A stretch of 62,000 nt of DNA from Symbiodinium natans (GCA_905221605.1 CAJNDS010000072.1:105001-167000); one strand, 5' to 3'; positions 47,848-58,693 are shown, counted from the first letter of the stretch. Notes: generated by a model from the sequence alone, not told the origin. Numbers and translations are program-made.

Positions 47848-49224
47848 ATGGTAGCTGAGAGCCTGACGCTCTGCCTGGGAAGCTTTGCGGCCGGGTGCTG
47901 CTCTGCCAGCCTTTGGGGCAGCAGGCCTTGCGTTCGCAGGAAGCAAAGCGGCGCGGCGTCCGCGGCCAGAAAGGGCCGCGTCCTGCGCAGCCCGGGCAGC
48001 TCCCCCGTCCGGAGCAACTCCGCAGACCACACAGAGTTGACCCGGTCCTTCTCCGACAAGCTCGTCGTGAATGTGCGGACGGCGGTCTCCAGAATTCTCT
48101 CCAACGGCTTCACCATCCCGCACACTCCTTCGGTCAGGAGCTCCATGCACCTCCGCAAGGACAACTGGCGTGGCCGGATCTGGTCCATTCGTCTGGGTGC
48201 CGGGGGGTCGACCTCCGTGGAAGGTACCTTTGTGGACGATGGCGTTCACTGGATCGTGACAATGAAGGAGAGAGGCCCAGGTTTGGATGTCAAGGCGGTC
48301 TTGCTGACCGACGATGGCTCGCACGAGTTGGAGCACGATTGTGGTCAGAGCTTTCATGGACAGACGCCTTTCTGCGAAGGAAACGCCGTTTTGCAGCTGC
48401 ACTTCCGCAATCGAAATGCCAGCTTTAGTGAGCGCAACATCGAAGTGAAGATGTTCCTCTTCCGTGCCGGTGCGCGGATTGGTGAGCATTCCTTCTTGAA
48501 GACGGCGATGCTTCTGTGGGTATCGGAGGTGATCAACCGTACCTTCCAGGTGAAGGACGTCAAGCTCAAAGCGGATCATCTCAAAGTTGTTGAGGTCGAG
48601 CGGGTTATGCATTCGGAGCTCTGGGACTGTTACGTTCAAACACGCAAGGAGATTGCCATGCAGCTGTCGAGGGAATCTGCAGAGCACTTCCCCCATGCAT
48701 CGACGAGTGTTGATACGATCGTCGACGAGCAAATCCCGATGCCTCTGGCGAAAGCTGCAAATGAGCATTGGCTCTTCCATGGCACGTCGCCAACCAATGT
48801 GATGTCGATTTTCGAGGAAGGCTTCGAGGACCATCACCTCCTTGAGCATGGCTCAGCATTCGGGTCTGGGATCTACTTTACAGAATGTTCCTCCAAAGCA
48901 GACATGTACGCCTCAGTGGCGGAGCACACCGATGTCCATGACCACGGAGGCCTCTGCTGCATGCTCTTGTGTCGCGTGACACTGGGCCGTGCACGGAAGC
49001 TCGCCTCGGAATTCCACGTTGATGTGGCGAAGCTCAAGAACGACATGCAAACCGGCTGTTTTCATTCTGTTCTGGCAGACCGTGAGCGGTTGTTTTCGTC
49101 GTACCGGGAGTTTGTGACACCAGCTGCTCAAACATACCCGGAGTTTCTGATATGGTATGAGCGACAGAACAAGTCGTCGTTTCAGCAATGGAAAGACCAA
49201 CAGTGGGGTGGAAGCCTTTTCTGA
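47848..49224 (+). CDS. PARP-type ADP-ribosyltransferase, 458 codons
   Basis: The start ATG has a good context (CGACCATGG). The first 60 or so residues are Ser/Arg/Ala-rich with an initial hydrophobic stretch (LCLGSFAAGCC) and may be a targeting peptide. The C-terminal catalytic domain has the H-Y-E triad in order: LFHGTSPTNV (about 308), FGSGIYFTECSSKADMYA (about 340) and YREFVTPAAQTYPEFLIWYE (about 420). PARPs transfer ADP-ribose from NAD+ to proteins or nucleic acids; a glutamate at the third position allows chain formation in this family. The middle (about 100-300) has no zinc finger, WGR or ankyrin repeats that I can see, so it is a small PARP of uncertain subgroup. Unlike neighbouring genes it is intronless, which could mean a retrogene. 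Confidence 0.85.
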   Translation: MVAESLTLCLGSFAAGCCSASLWGSRPCVRRKQSGAASAARKGRVLRSPGSSPVRSNSADHTELTRSFSDKLVVNVRTAVSRILSNGFTIPHTPSVRSSMHLRKDNWRGRIWSIRLGAGGSTSVEGTFVDDGVHWIVTMKERGPGLDVKAVLLTDDGSHELEHDCGQSFHGQTPFCEGNAVLQLHFRNRNASFSERNIEVKMFLFRAGARIGEHSFLKTAMLLWVSEVINRTFQVKDVKLKADHLKVVEVERVMHSELWDCYVQTRKEIAMQLSRESAEHFPHASTSVDTIVDEQIPMPLAKAANEHWLFHGTSPTNVMSIFEEGFEDHHLLEHGSAFGSGIYFTECSSKADMYASVAEHTDVHDHGGLCCMLLCRVTLGRARKLASEFHVDVAKLKNDMQTGCFHSVLADRERLFSSYREFVTPAAQTYPEFLIWYERQNKSSFQQWKDQQWGGSLF

Positions 49225-50140
49225 CGCAAGCTTAATGACAGGCCCAAATTCTGGCAACATCAAAGATGTGGGCCTCTTCAATTCGATCTACATGATTTTC
49301 ACTTGTCACTTGCCTTGGTCGAGCATCCAAGATGCTTTTTGGGAGGCATCTCGATTTGAAGCGTTTGAACCGTACGACGTGGTGCCATGTGGCTTCCGTG
49401 TCGTTTTTCTCTGGATACCCGAAGGAAGCTTTCTAAAAGTCCTTTCCGTCTGCAGCTCGGTTGTCTATTGCTGTGCCAACAAAATTTACAAGGATAAGGC
49501 AAGTCTGAATGAATGAGTACAGACATGAGGACGTCTGTTGCATAAGTTAGTAAATAACTCCGTAAATAAGATATATACATATATGTATATATATATATAC
49601 ATACATACATGTGCACACAGATATTACAAACATAAACATGCAAACAATAGATTTAAAATGTATGTGTGCACATAGAACATACAATTATACAAGTGTATAA
49701 TTGTATGAAAAACATACATTTGCATATGTATATACATAAATATTTATATTTCTATATATACATGATACCAAATAGATATATGTGTATATGTATAATTATC
49801 ATCGATATATACAGAAATGTACCTATAGATACATATGTAATAGAGCAAGAATATGTATATACACGACTATCTAACTGCATAAACACACATGTGCCAGTCT
49901 ACGTTTCATCATCACAATAACTGCACATGTAAATCCAAATGTAAGTACAGATGCCAGTATGAGTCTATATATATATATATATATCATGTCAAATCATATA
50001 TGTATACACACAAGTACATTATGTATGACTATATCAATATCAATGTTTCACTATATATAAAGATATATATATATATATATATTATACGTATGCATATATA
50101 TATATACCTATATATACACACATATACGTGAACAGCGCTG
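49225..50140. other. PARP 3' flank and AT-rich microsatellite block
   Basis: 49225-49560 is ordinary sequence with weak frames, probably 3' UTR. 49565-50130 is (TA)n- and (TACA)n-rich text with scattered ATATATAC words; its translations are artefacts. At 50150-50215 a tRNA B-box-like GGTTCGAAG word occurs, but no cloverleaf could be drawn. Confidence 0.6.
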
Positions 50141-50513
50141 TACGGGTTGTGCAAGTGGGGGCCCGCGACTTCACTGTGATGGTCTCAGGTTCGAAGTCCA
50201 ACGCCCGTGTGCCGGGCCTAGTGGAAGAGGAGGAGGCTCTTTTTTTGAGGTCGGTTTAGGGCTTAGGGTTTAGGGTTCAGGGTTTAGGGTCGTAGGGGGT
50301 TGTAAACGGAGGCCCTGGTTCCTTAGGATTCTCCTTTGGGTGCAACTTCTCTTGCTGCTCCGAGGCCCAATCTCCGACAGTGCTATCTGCAAGTCCAGGG
50401 GTCGGAGCCTTGTGTCTGGGTAGGGTTTAGGGTTTAGGGTTTAGGGTTCAGGGTTTAGGGTTTAGGGTTTAGGGTTGAGGGTTGAGGGTTGAGGGTTCAG
50501 GGAGGGGCTACAG

Positions 50514-50701
50514 ACTCTTTGAATTCTTCGGCGGCAAGGCCACAACGCCTGGCGAGTGCACCGCGCGATGAGCAGCACCAGCAGCCCCATGCACGGCACG
50601 AGCCGTGCTACCATGCGCACAAGTTGCAGCAACAGCTGCTTGCTGCCAAGCAGGCGAGGGAAGTGGCACTAAAATTTATCGACCCTGGCTTGAAGCGGCT
50701 T
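50514..50701 (+). CDS. exon candidate, Q/A-rich helix
   Basis: After GCTACAG the frame is open for 62 codons and ends in CCCTAAA repeats. It is Ser/Arg/His-rich at first, then HKLQQQLLAAKQAREVALKF and IDPGLKRLQ. A TTTAGGG tract precedes it. The helical second half is convincing; the 3' end may be CAG|GCGAGG (a GC donor) at about 50654. Confidence 0.4.
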
Positions 50702-50739
50702 CAAAACCCTAAACCCTAAACCCTAAACCCTAAACCCAG

Positions 50740-50850
50740 TCTCACCTCTACCCCTGGGGCCAGGCTCATCCTGTGCCTGTCGAGTCCTTCCGCAAGGTGA
50801 AGGGCCAGTGGGTGGCGAGCTTGGTGCTTTGTCTTGGGCGCCCGGGGGAG
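50740..50850 (+). CDS. 37-codon exon candidate with GA donor
   Basis: CCCAG|T opens a frame without stops: SHLYPWGQAHPVPVESFRKV, then KGQWVASLVLCLGRPGE, to GAG|GAAGTT. Length is an exact multiple of three. The composition is natural and it lies immediately after a CCCTAAA tract. The family is not recognised. Confidence 0.5.
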
Positions 50851-51344
50851 GAAGTTGAAGAAGAATGTGTATAAGTTCAAGTAAGATGTAGAACAAGGTC
50901 AAGTATAATGTATATAAGTTCAAGTAAAGTGTAGAACAAGTTCAAGTATAATGTTTAAAAGTAAGAAGGTCAGAATCAGAACAAAGCCTTCCAAATATTC
51001 CGACCAAACTCAATCAATCTAATGGTAAAAGTAAGCTCAACGCGCAGATCCGCAGCTCCTGGGATCCTGACTTTCAGCAGCCGAAGCAGACAGCTGACCA
51101 TAAAAACTCCACACCCTAAGGCCTAGACCCCTAAACCCCAAACCCCTAAACCCGAAACCCTTCAACCCTCAACCCTCAACCCTCAAGCCTCAACCCTAAA
51201 CCCTAAGACCCTAAACCCCTAAACCCCTAAACCCCTAAACCCCTAAACCCTAAACCCTAAACCCCAACAGTCCTGTTTTGTTTTGTTTGGGAGCTTCAGC
51301 GGGTGATCCTGGGAAGCCCCGCAACGTGTCCTCTGTTTCCCCAG

Positions 51345-51390
51345 GTCGACTATTGGAGTGAGTACCACAGGCGGCGGCTCCGTGATTGGG
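51345..51390 (+). CDS. exon candidate, donor supplied by TTTAGGG array
   Basis: CCCCAG|GTCGAC opens VDYWSEYHRRRLRDWG, which ends at G|GTTTAGGG, the start of the next array. A CCCTAAA tract lies upstream. The aromatic/basic peptide looks like part of a globular protein. Confidence 0.45.
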
Positions 51391-51651
51391 GTTTAGGGTT
51401 TGGGGTTCAGGGGTTTAGGGGTCTAGGGGTCTAGGGGTTTAGGGTTTAGGGTTTAGGGTTTAGGGTTTAGGGTTGAGGGTTCAGGGCTGAGGGTTTAGGG
51501 TTTTGGGTTTAGGGGTTGTGGTGGGATACGGGGCGCTGAGGCAAATCTACCCTTGTTGGGTCTCTATGTTTTGTGCTCTGTGTTTTAGCATGCTGCATTC
51601 TATTCTGTGATAACACAACTCTATTGCGTTTTATGCTGGTAGATTTTCCAG

Positions 51652-51696
51652 ACTACGTATGATGCTGGAAGAGCAACCCTCAGCAAGTCACCCAAG
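51652..51696 (+). CDS. 15-codon exon candidate with GTGAGC donor
   Basis: TTTCCAG is followed by TTYDAGRATLSKSPK and a canonical GTGAGC donor. A possible next exon begins after TCGCAG at 51708 (FVRTPWKVLDPSVHPR) in the same phase, so the intron would be only about 11 bases; more likely one of the two is not spliced as drawn. Confidence 0.4.
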
Positions 51697-52327
51697 GTGA
51701 GCTCGCAGTTTGTGCGCACGCCTTGGAAGGTGCTGGATCCCAGCGTCCATCCTCGACGTTGACCCCGAGTGCATGGCCCGGTTGAACGTTGTGTGCTGTT
51801 TTTGCCTAAGCGCCCTAAACCCTAAACCCTCTGGGAATACACCCTAAACCCCAAACCCCAAACCCTAGACCCTAAACCCTAAACCCTAGACCCTAAACCC
51901 TAAACCCTAAACCCTCAACCCTAAACCCAAAACCCTGCTTTTCACTTGGGCTGAGGGTTTTTTGGGGGCAAGTTTTGCACGTGCGGGTGTCTGTCTGCTT
52001 CCGCAAGGTCCGGCGGAATTATTCTGGATGTGAAGCCTGGAACGGTCGGCCACCCGGGCCATGCCACGCCGTTGAGCATTTCCCAACATCGGGGTATATA
52101 ACCCTCTTGCATGCCCCAAATAGAAGAGAACCCCCTTATAACGGACCCCTTTTTTCGGACCCCATACGGGCAGGAATCTGGCAGATGGCCAGCTAAAAGC
52201 ATTTGTGAGACCCAGGCCTTGCGCCTGCACGACCAATGGAAGATTCGTCCCCGGCGAATGCCTACTCCCGAACAGGCTCCGCGACGTCATGGAAGTGGGC
52301 GGGATGAGCGGTGTGTAGAGATGTGGA

Positions 52328-52425
52328 GGTTTCCGAAGATAGGGGACTCCTAAAATAAACCCCCCAAATAGTAGGATCCCCTTGTAATAAGGACCCCAAA
52401 AAGGTACCCCCTGATGTCGGAAACC
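52328..52425. mobile_element. 98 bp MITE-like element
   Basis: GGTTTCCGA at 52328 and TCGGAAACC ending at 52425 are exact inverted ends, extended with mismatches to about 18 bases (CCCC-rich). A related, more diverged copy lies at about 53398-53500 (TTTCGGAAAC ... CATGTCGGAAGCC), sharing CCCAAATAGTA. Neither has an ORF. Both lie in presumed introns. Confidence 0.55.
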
Positions 52426-52459
52426 CCCCATTGTTAGGGGTCAGACCAGGTTTCCGCAG

Positions 52460-52545
52460 TGCACAGTATGCTGGCAAACGTGGAGCTGGAGACGCAGGCT
52501 GAAAGGCTGGTGTCGGACATCAATGGTGTGCTGCAGACCTATACT
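52460..52545 (+). CDS. exon candidate, helical
   Basis: CCGCAG|TG opens HSMLANVELETQAERLVSDI then NGVLQTYT, ending at T|GCGGAT (a GC donor). It has heptad-like hydrophobic spacing. The MITE at 52328-52425 lies just upstream in the presumed intron. The family is unknown. Confidence 0.5.
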
Positions 52546-52999
52546 TGCGGATGTTTAGCTGGCATGTTGGAGCTTCCCAGGGTGATCGCATCCGGAATGC
52601 ATCCGAGCCCTGCGTAGGTTCTTCTCTGAGATTGGGCGATCAAAATCCCAAGTTAGCCTGTGCCTCATCTTGGGAAGAGCCGCCTTGGGGGGGGTGTATG
52701 GGTAACCCTAAACCCCAAACCCGAAACCCGAAACCCGAAACCCTAAACCCTAAACCCTAAACCCTGAACCCTAAGCCCCTAAGACCCTCAATCCTAAGCC
52801 GCTGGGCTGTGCCGAGTTAAAAGCCTCGACGAAGCCATGCTGCTCGGGGAGAAGGCGGGCACGTCTCTAAATCATAAGCCTTAAGCCCTAAGGTCGAAAA
52901 AGCCCTAAACCCTACACCCTAAACCCTAAACCCTAAACCCTAAACCCTAAACCCTAAACCCTAAACCTAAGCCCCCAAGCCCCAATGTACCCCCTCCAG

Positions 53000-53079
53000 G
53001 TGAACACTTTCGTGGGCCTGTTGGGCTGCCAGGTGCACCTGAAGGCCCCGAGCCGAGAGTCCGAAAGACCTTGCAAACT
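53000..53079 (+). CDS. exon candidate with GA donor
   Basis: CTCCAG opens VNTFVGLLGCQVHLKAPSRE then SERPCKL, ending CT|GATAGGGATC. It is flanked by a CCCTAAA tract on the left and TTTAGGG on the right. The donor text recurs after the candidate exon at 13249-13331. The product is unknown. Confidence 0.5.
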
Positions 53080-53775
53080 GATAGGGATCCTTTGGATTGG
53101 GGTTTAGGGTTTAGGGTTTAGGGTTTAGGGTTTAGGGTTTAGGGTTTAGGGTTTTAGGGTTTAGGGTTTAGGGTTTTAGGGCTTAGGGTTCAGGGTTTAA
53201 GGTCTCTTGCTTACTTACGAGGCATACATGGCCCGTTGGGTATGCACCCCTGGGATCTTAGAAGCCCTTCTGACTTGGTAATTAGGGTTGAGGGTTGAGG
53301 GTTCAGGGTTGAGGGTTGAGGGTTTAGGGTTTAGGGTCTAGGGTTTAGGGGTTTGCAGAAACTTTCAGATGCGTCATTGTAAGCATTCATTCTGGGGGTT
53401 TTCGGAAACAGGGAATTCCTAAGATAGGACCCCGAAATAGTATGATTTCCTTAGGAGAAGGGCCCCCGACCCCCAAATAGTACCCCCCATGTCGGAAGCC
53501 ACCATCTAAGCATTGTTCCTGCCGGAAAAGAGGGAACTGATTTGCGAAGCCCGCAGCTGTCCACGCTGAGAAGCAGAGCCCAGTTCGCCAGTTTGGCTGT
53601 TTTTGGGGCTCCACCCCTAAACCCTAAACCCTAAACCCTAAGCCCTAAACCCTAAACCCTAAACCCTAAAGGGTTCAGGTGTTTGGGGTTTCAGGGATTT
53701 CTGGGGGCTTGGGGTTCGGGCTTCTGGGGTTTGGGGGCTTCATGGCCAGCTGTAGGGTTGCGGCCGTGAGCTCAA

Positions 53776-53870
53776 CACCCTAAACCCTAAACCCTAAACC
53801 CTAAACCCTAAACCCTAAACCCTAAACCCTAAACCCTAAACCCTAAACCCTAAACCCTAAACCCTAAACC
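53776..53870 (-). repeat. 14-unit perfect CCCTAAA array
   Basis: An uninterrupted array, followed by CCCGAAA variants to about 53925. It lies in the presumed intron upstream of the kinase gene. Confidence 0.95.
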
Positions 53871-54249
53871 CGAAACCCGAAACCCTAAACCCGAAACCCG
53901 AAACCCGAAACCCGAAACCCTCACTCAACCCCAAACCCTAAACCCTAAACCCTCAACCCTAAACCCTAAACCCCCTCGGCACAGGTGAAGATGCAGAGCC
54001 AGAGTGGCTGTCTGTCGTCAGGGACTCGAGGGTCGGTACTTTAAGGTTCCGGGCTGGGGGTTTAGGGGTTTAGGGGTTGAGGGGTTGAGGGGTTGAGGGG
54101 TTTGGGGGTTGAGGGGTTTAGGGGTTTAGGGGTTTGGGGGCTTAGGGGTTTAGGGGTTTAGTTTGGGGTGCATGGGTAGCTAGAAGTAGGGTTCCTGGAG
54201 CGATATTCTTACCATGCATTTCTTGGTGGAGTTTTTTTCGCTGCCGTGA

Positions 54250-57200
54250 GGTTCGATGACTTCCGCATGATTTTCTCGGACATTGCGCATCTCCAGCAGG
54301 ACATGTCCGTGCAGGTTCCGCTGGCCGTGTTGGTCTCTGTTCCACGGCCGAGACCCTGCTGGCAAGTCTCCTAGGCGCTGCAGAAGGATGTTGCTGAGAC
54401 GGCCATTCCTGGCACCCCCGACTCGCGCTACGAGATCTGCGCTGACCTCACGAAGCAGCCGTAGCAACAACAGCCCGTGTGGCACCTTCCCCTGGCCTTG
54501 GAAGGTGAGACGCTGGGCAAGGGCACGTATGGTGAAGTGGTCAAGGCCAAGGACAAGCAAACCAGGCGCATGTTTGCTGCAGAGTTTTCCTTGTTTGTTT
54601 TTTTCCGAGATGTGACAAATAGAAGTTGCAGGCAAACCCGGGCCATCAAGATCATCAACAAGGAGAAGGCAGGAACGGCGGAAGGGCCCAAGCCAGCACC
54701 CACGTGGCTTTGTGCTCCTTTGTCCCAGGTGCACGGAGACATGGCGTTCCTGAAGCAGGAGATTCAAAACCTGATCCAGCTAGATCATCCCCACGTGATG
54801 GGCTCAAGACTTGGAGATGCTTCTGCTTTGATGCTCCTGCACTTCCGAGGTCCTCAAGCTCTTGGAGTTTTACAACAGCCCAGACCGGATTTTCCTGGTG
54901 CCGGGCACGGCATGTGCTGCACTTTGCAGCCCGAAGCAATAGGCGAAGGAAAAGCATGCCCAACACGCATCCTCGGCAGGTGACGGATCACTGCTCGCGT
55001 GGAGAGCTGCACAAGCACATCTGCCGCTTGCCGAGACACACCCCGTACCCTAAGCCCTAATCCCCTCCACCCTGCACCCTCAACCCTGACAATACCCTAA
55101 ACCCGAAACCCTAAACCACCCAAAACCCCAACCCCCAAACGCCTTGGACCCAGTATGGCATCGTAGATCGCCTCCGAGGCGATGCCAAAAACTCCTGGAA
55201 GCCCATCCCCCAGGCTGGGTGCGTAGGGGCTCCGGACAGGACTCCCCATGCCCCCACCCTTTGCAAAACTCCTGATTATCGTCCGCCTTGCAGTATAGGG
55301 TTTAAGGTTTAGGGCTTAGGGTTTAGGATTTAGAGTGCGTTTGGGGTTTAGGGTTTAGGGTTTTGCGGTTTCGGGTTTAGGAAGATCTGGAGCCGGAGCC
55401 GGGGCCCAAAGCAGGTGTGGATCGCCCACGTCATGCAGCAGGCGGGGCAATGCTCTCGGTTGAAGCTTAGGGGTTTAGGGTTTTAGGGTTTTAGGGTTTT
55501 AGGGTTTTTGGGTTTTAGGGTTTTAGGGTTTTAGGGTGTTAGGGTTTTAGGGTTTTAGGGTTTGGGTTTTAGGGTTTTAGGGTTTTAGGGTTCTCGGGTT
55601 TTAGGGTTTTTAGGGTTCTCGGGTTTTACGGTTTTAGGGTTTCAGGGTTTTGGGGTTTTAGACTTTCAGGCTTTAGGGTTGATGTCTTTAAAAAGGGACT
55701 CCTTTGTAAAGTCCATGTCGTAGCAGAAGCCACACGAATCGCTAGAACCGCAGACCCCCAAAGCCCGAAGTTCTAAACCCCTCCCCTTGAGCAATCCCCC
55801 GACAAACCAGCTCCTTGGCGCTGTGACCCACATCCACGCGAATGGCATCATCCACCTGGACATCAAATCGCAGAACATCATGCTGGGGGCCCTGGATTGA
55901 GGGGCTTTTGAGTTGAGAGCCTTCCACCCCTAAATCCACACCCTCCGAAACCCTAAACCCTAAACCCCTAAACCCCTAAACCCTGCTGAACCCTAAACCC
56001 TCCTGAACCTTAAACCCTCAACCCTAAACCCTCAACCCAAACCGAAAAACCCAGCACCGCTTAGGCTTATGCCGGCTTTGGAGACGAAGGTGCGGTTTGT
56101 GCAAGCGGAGCCCAACGAGGCTCTCCAGCCAGAATGCACTCCGGTCGGGTTTAGGGGTTTGGGGTTTGGGCTTGGGGGTTTAGGGGTTTGGGGGTTTAGG
56201 GGTTTAGGGTTTGTTCAGGGCAAGGCTTGGGGGGTTAAACTCCATGGTTGCGAATCTCGAGGCCGTTTGCTCCATTGACATCTTCAAGGAGCCTCTTGGC
56301 GACACACCTCCAAGCCCTAAACCCTAAACCCCTAAATCCTAAACCCCTAAGCCACCCCTAAACTGCCCTAAACCCCTAAAATCCCCAAAGCCCTCATGCT
56401 TCATTCTCCTTCTCCTTGCTTGTTTATCCAAACCCTTCTTGCTGGGACGTGAAAACCTAAGGCTTCCTCACATCATCGTCATCGATCTGGGCGTGGTGCC
56501 TTCCTCGGTGGGGCGAAGCTCGGTTCAGGGTTTAGGGTTTAGGGTTTAGGGTTTAGGGTTTAGGGTTTGGGGTTTGGGGTTTGGGGTTTAGGGTTCAGGA
56601 TTCAGGGTTTCGGACCTTGGGGGGTTAAGGGTTGAGGGATTAGAGGGTTTAGGGTTCAGGGCTTCGGGGGGTTTAGGGTTTAGGGTAGGCTCTCTCATCT
56701 TCCTGTGGGTCCGCCTCACGCCATGATGTCCCGAGGCCACGATCTTTCAGCCGGGAAATTTCAAGCGTGGAAACCCGATGGGCACGCCCTCTACAATGGC
56801 GCTTGTGCCTCAGATCCAACGAAACACGATCTCACTGGACGCATGTTGTTGCTATCCTCTACTTGTGAGAGCTCGACATTACGAGAGGCCTGAAGTTTGG
56901 CGAGGAGAGATCACACCGAAGGCAGGAAGCACTGACAAGAGTTTGAATGTCCATGCGCTGGCTGAGCCAGGCCGATGTCTTCAGCTGTGGCTGTGTGCTC
57001 TTCGAGCTCCTGAGTCGTGGACTCGGAATGTATCCCGCAGCCGCATGCTCGGTCCTCCTCCGTGAATGTGTGGCACTGTGAGGCTTCCAGACTCCTTGGG
57101 ACTTCAAGTACCGCCCGGGTCCAAGAAAAAGTGTGCGTCTTCTTGTCAAACTGCGTTGCGTCGCTTGCAGGTGGGAACAAGCAGGAGGCACGCAACTTCT

Positions 57201-57893
57201 GGGAGGCCAAGCCACGACCCCACTGGGCCCGCGACCCCGGATTGGTGTTAAGTGGCCCAAAGTGTGGCACAGCCCTGTCAAGCCTCATCCTGAGGAACGA
57301 GTGCAGCGCGCACCTGCCGACGCACAAAGCCTGATGGCTAAGATGCTGGAACAGGCTCAGCATCTCTGAGGGCAGCTGAGTTTTCCCAAACAATGTGATC
57401 GTGAGGCAGCGCATTTGTTTTACTGGTTCGGACATACGTAATGTCCACATACATATGTACATGTATGCATGTATGCATGTATGCATGTATGCATGTATGC
57501 ATGTACGCATGTATGCATGTATGCATGTATGCATGTGTGCATGTATGCATGTATGCATGTATGCATGTATGCATGTATGCATGTACGCATGTACGCATGT
57601 ACGCATGTACGCATGTACGCATGTACGCATGTATGTATGTATGTATGTATGTATGTATGTATGTATGTATGTATGTATGTATGTATGTATGTATGTATGT
57701 ACGTATGTATGTATGTATGTATGTATGTATGTATAAGTACTGTGCCAGTACAGATCTCGCCACAGGTAAACACATACACCCGGAAACTCCAGCGCGGAGC
57801 CCCGAAACTTTCCAAATCTCCCACAGCCAGGATCGCCCGAGGCGCATGAACGCCGCCGACGGCCTCAAGGACGCATTTGTCAGCCGCGCGCAG
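54250..57893 (+). CDS. CAMK/CDPK-like protein kinase, about 16 small exons
   Basis: Successive blocks with AG acceptors give one kinase domain. Upstream: FDDFRMIFSDIAHLQQ (54250-54315) and TAIPGTPDSRYEICADLTKQ (54387-54458). Then GETLGKGTYGEVVKAKD (54505-54565); RAIKIINKEK (54632-54668); FLKQEIQNLIQLDHPH (54729-54794); LKLLEFYNSPDRIFL (54850-54897); TDHCSRGELHKHI (54980-55044); QVWIAHVMQQ (55381-55441); LLGAVTHIHANGIIHLDIKS (55811-55881); LMPALETKVRFV (56065-56143); CSIDIFKE (from 56262); HIIVIDLGVV (56462-56507); PGNFKRGNPMGTPSTMA (56751-56800); PEVWRGEITPK (56888-56921); ADVFSCGCVLFELL (56971-57013); FWEAKPRPHW (57185-57230); ADAQSLMAKMLEQ (57307-57354); DRPRRMNAADGLKDAF (57831-57893). It phosphorylates Ser/Thr: glycine loop, VAIK lysine, catalytic aspartate and APE are present, with HRD as HLD and DFG as DLG. 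Many donors are GC. Introns hold telomere-like arrays. No EF hands were found, so calcium control is unproven. Confidence 0.8.
57440..57735. repeat. (ATGTATGC)n then (ATGT)n microsatellite in kinase intron
   Basis: About 180 bases of ATGCATGT/ACGCATGT units are followed by about 110 bases of ATGT. The tract lies between the kinase exons ending 57354 and starting 57831. All long frames through it (poly MYVC or HTYI) are artefacts. Confidence 0.95.
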
Positions 57894-58596
57894 GGCCGAG
57901 GAGCTTGGGTTTGGGGGTTTAGGGGTTTAGGGGTTTAGGGTCTTAGGGGTTTAGGGTTTAGGGTTTCAGTCTACAACATGGTCCCTTGTCTTGTTGGGTT
58001 CCCACGCCAAGGCTCTCTGTCGTGAAAGAAGTCACCCAGAAGGGTGCCAATTTTTGGGGTTTAGGGTTTAGGGTGTTCATTTTCCAGAGCGAGCCCACTT
58101 CAGCATTTTTAGACCTTTGAGCCCTGGGATGTAACCGAAACTCCAGGCCCGAACCCCTAAACCCCGAAACCCTTAACCCCCAACCCCTAAACCCCAAAAC
58201 CGTAGACCTAAAACCTAAACCCTAAACCCTAAACACTAAAGCCCAGCTGGGTTCTGGGGAAGGGTGCCTTCGCACGCCCCAGGCCTCGGAGGGCCTCCCG
58301 GTGACGCAGATGGACCCGCATCTTCTCGCTTTTGTGAGGGGTTTGGGGTTTAGGGTTTAGGGTTTAGGGTTTAGGGTTGAGGGTTGAGGGCTTAGGGTTG
58401 AGGATTGAGGGCGTGGCCATAGGGTTGAGGACTTGAGGGGTTGAGGGGTTCAGGGGTTGAGGGCTCGAGGGCTCGACGGGTTGGAGGCTGAAGGATGTAG
58501 AGCTGGACCCTCGGGCTTCTGGCGGCTCGGCCCTCCGGTTTTGCGATACATACTTGTATACATGCATACGTACATACATAGATGCCTGTTTTTCAT

Positions 58597-58657
58597 ATAT
58601 ATATATATATATATATATACATACATATATATATAGACACTCACATATCTAAGAGCG

Positions 58658-58693
<36 letters not shown>

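Noticed and set aside
50150-50215. Possible tRNA gene (GGTTCGAAG, B-box-like)
   Set aside because: The T-arm does not pair on either side of the loop, there is no good A box, and no cloverleaf or acceptor stem can be drawn.
57395-57938. Long ORFs on both strands (poly MYVC / HTYI)
   Set aside because: They are translations of the ATGC/ATGT microsatellite and lie in a kinase intron.
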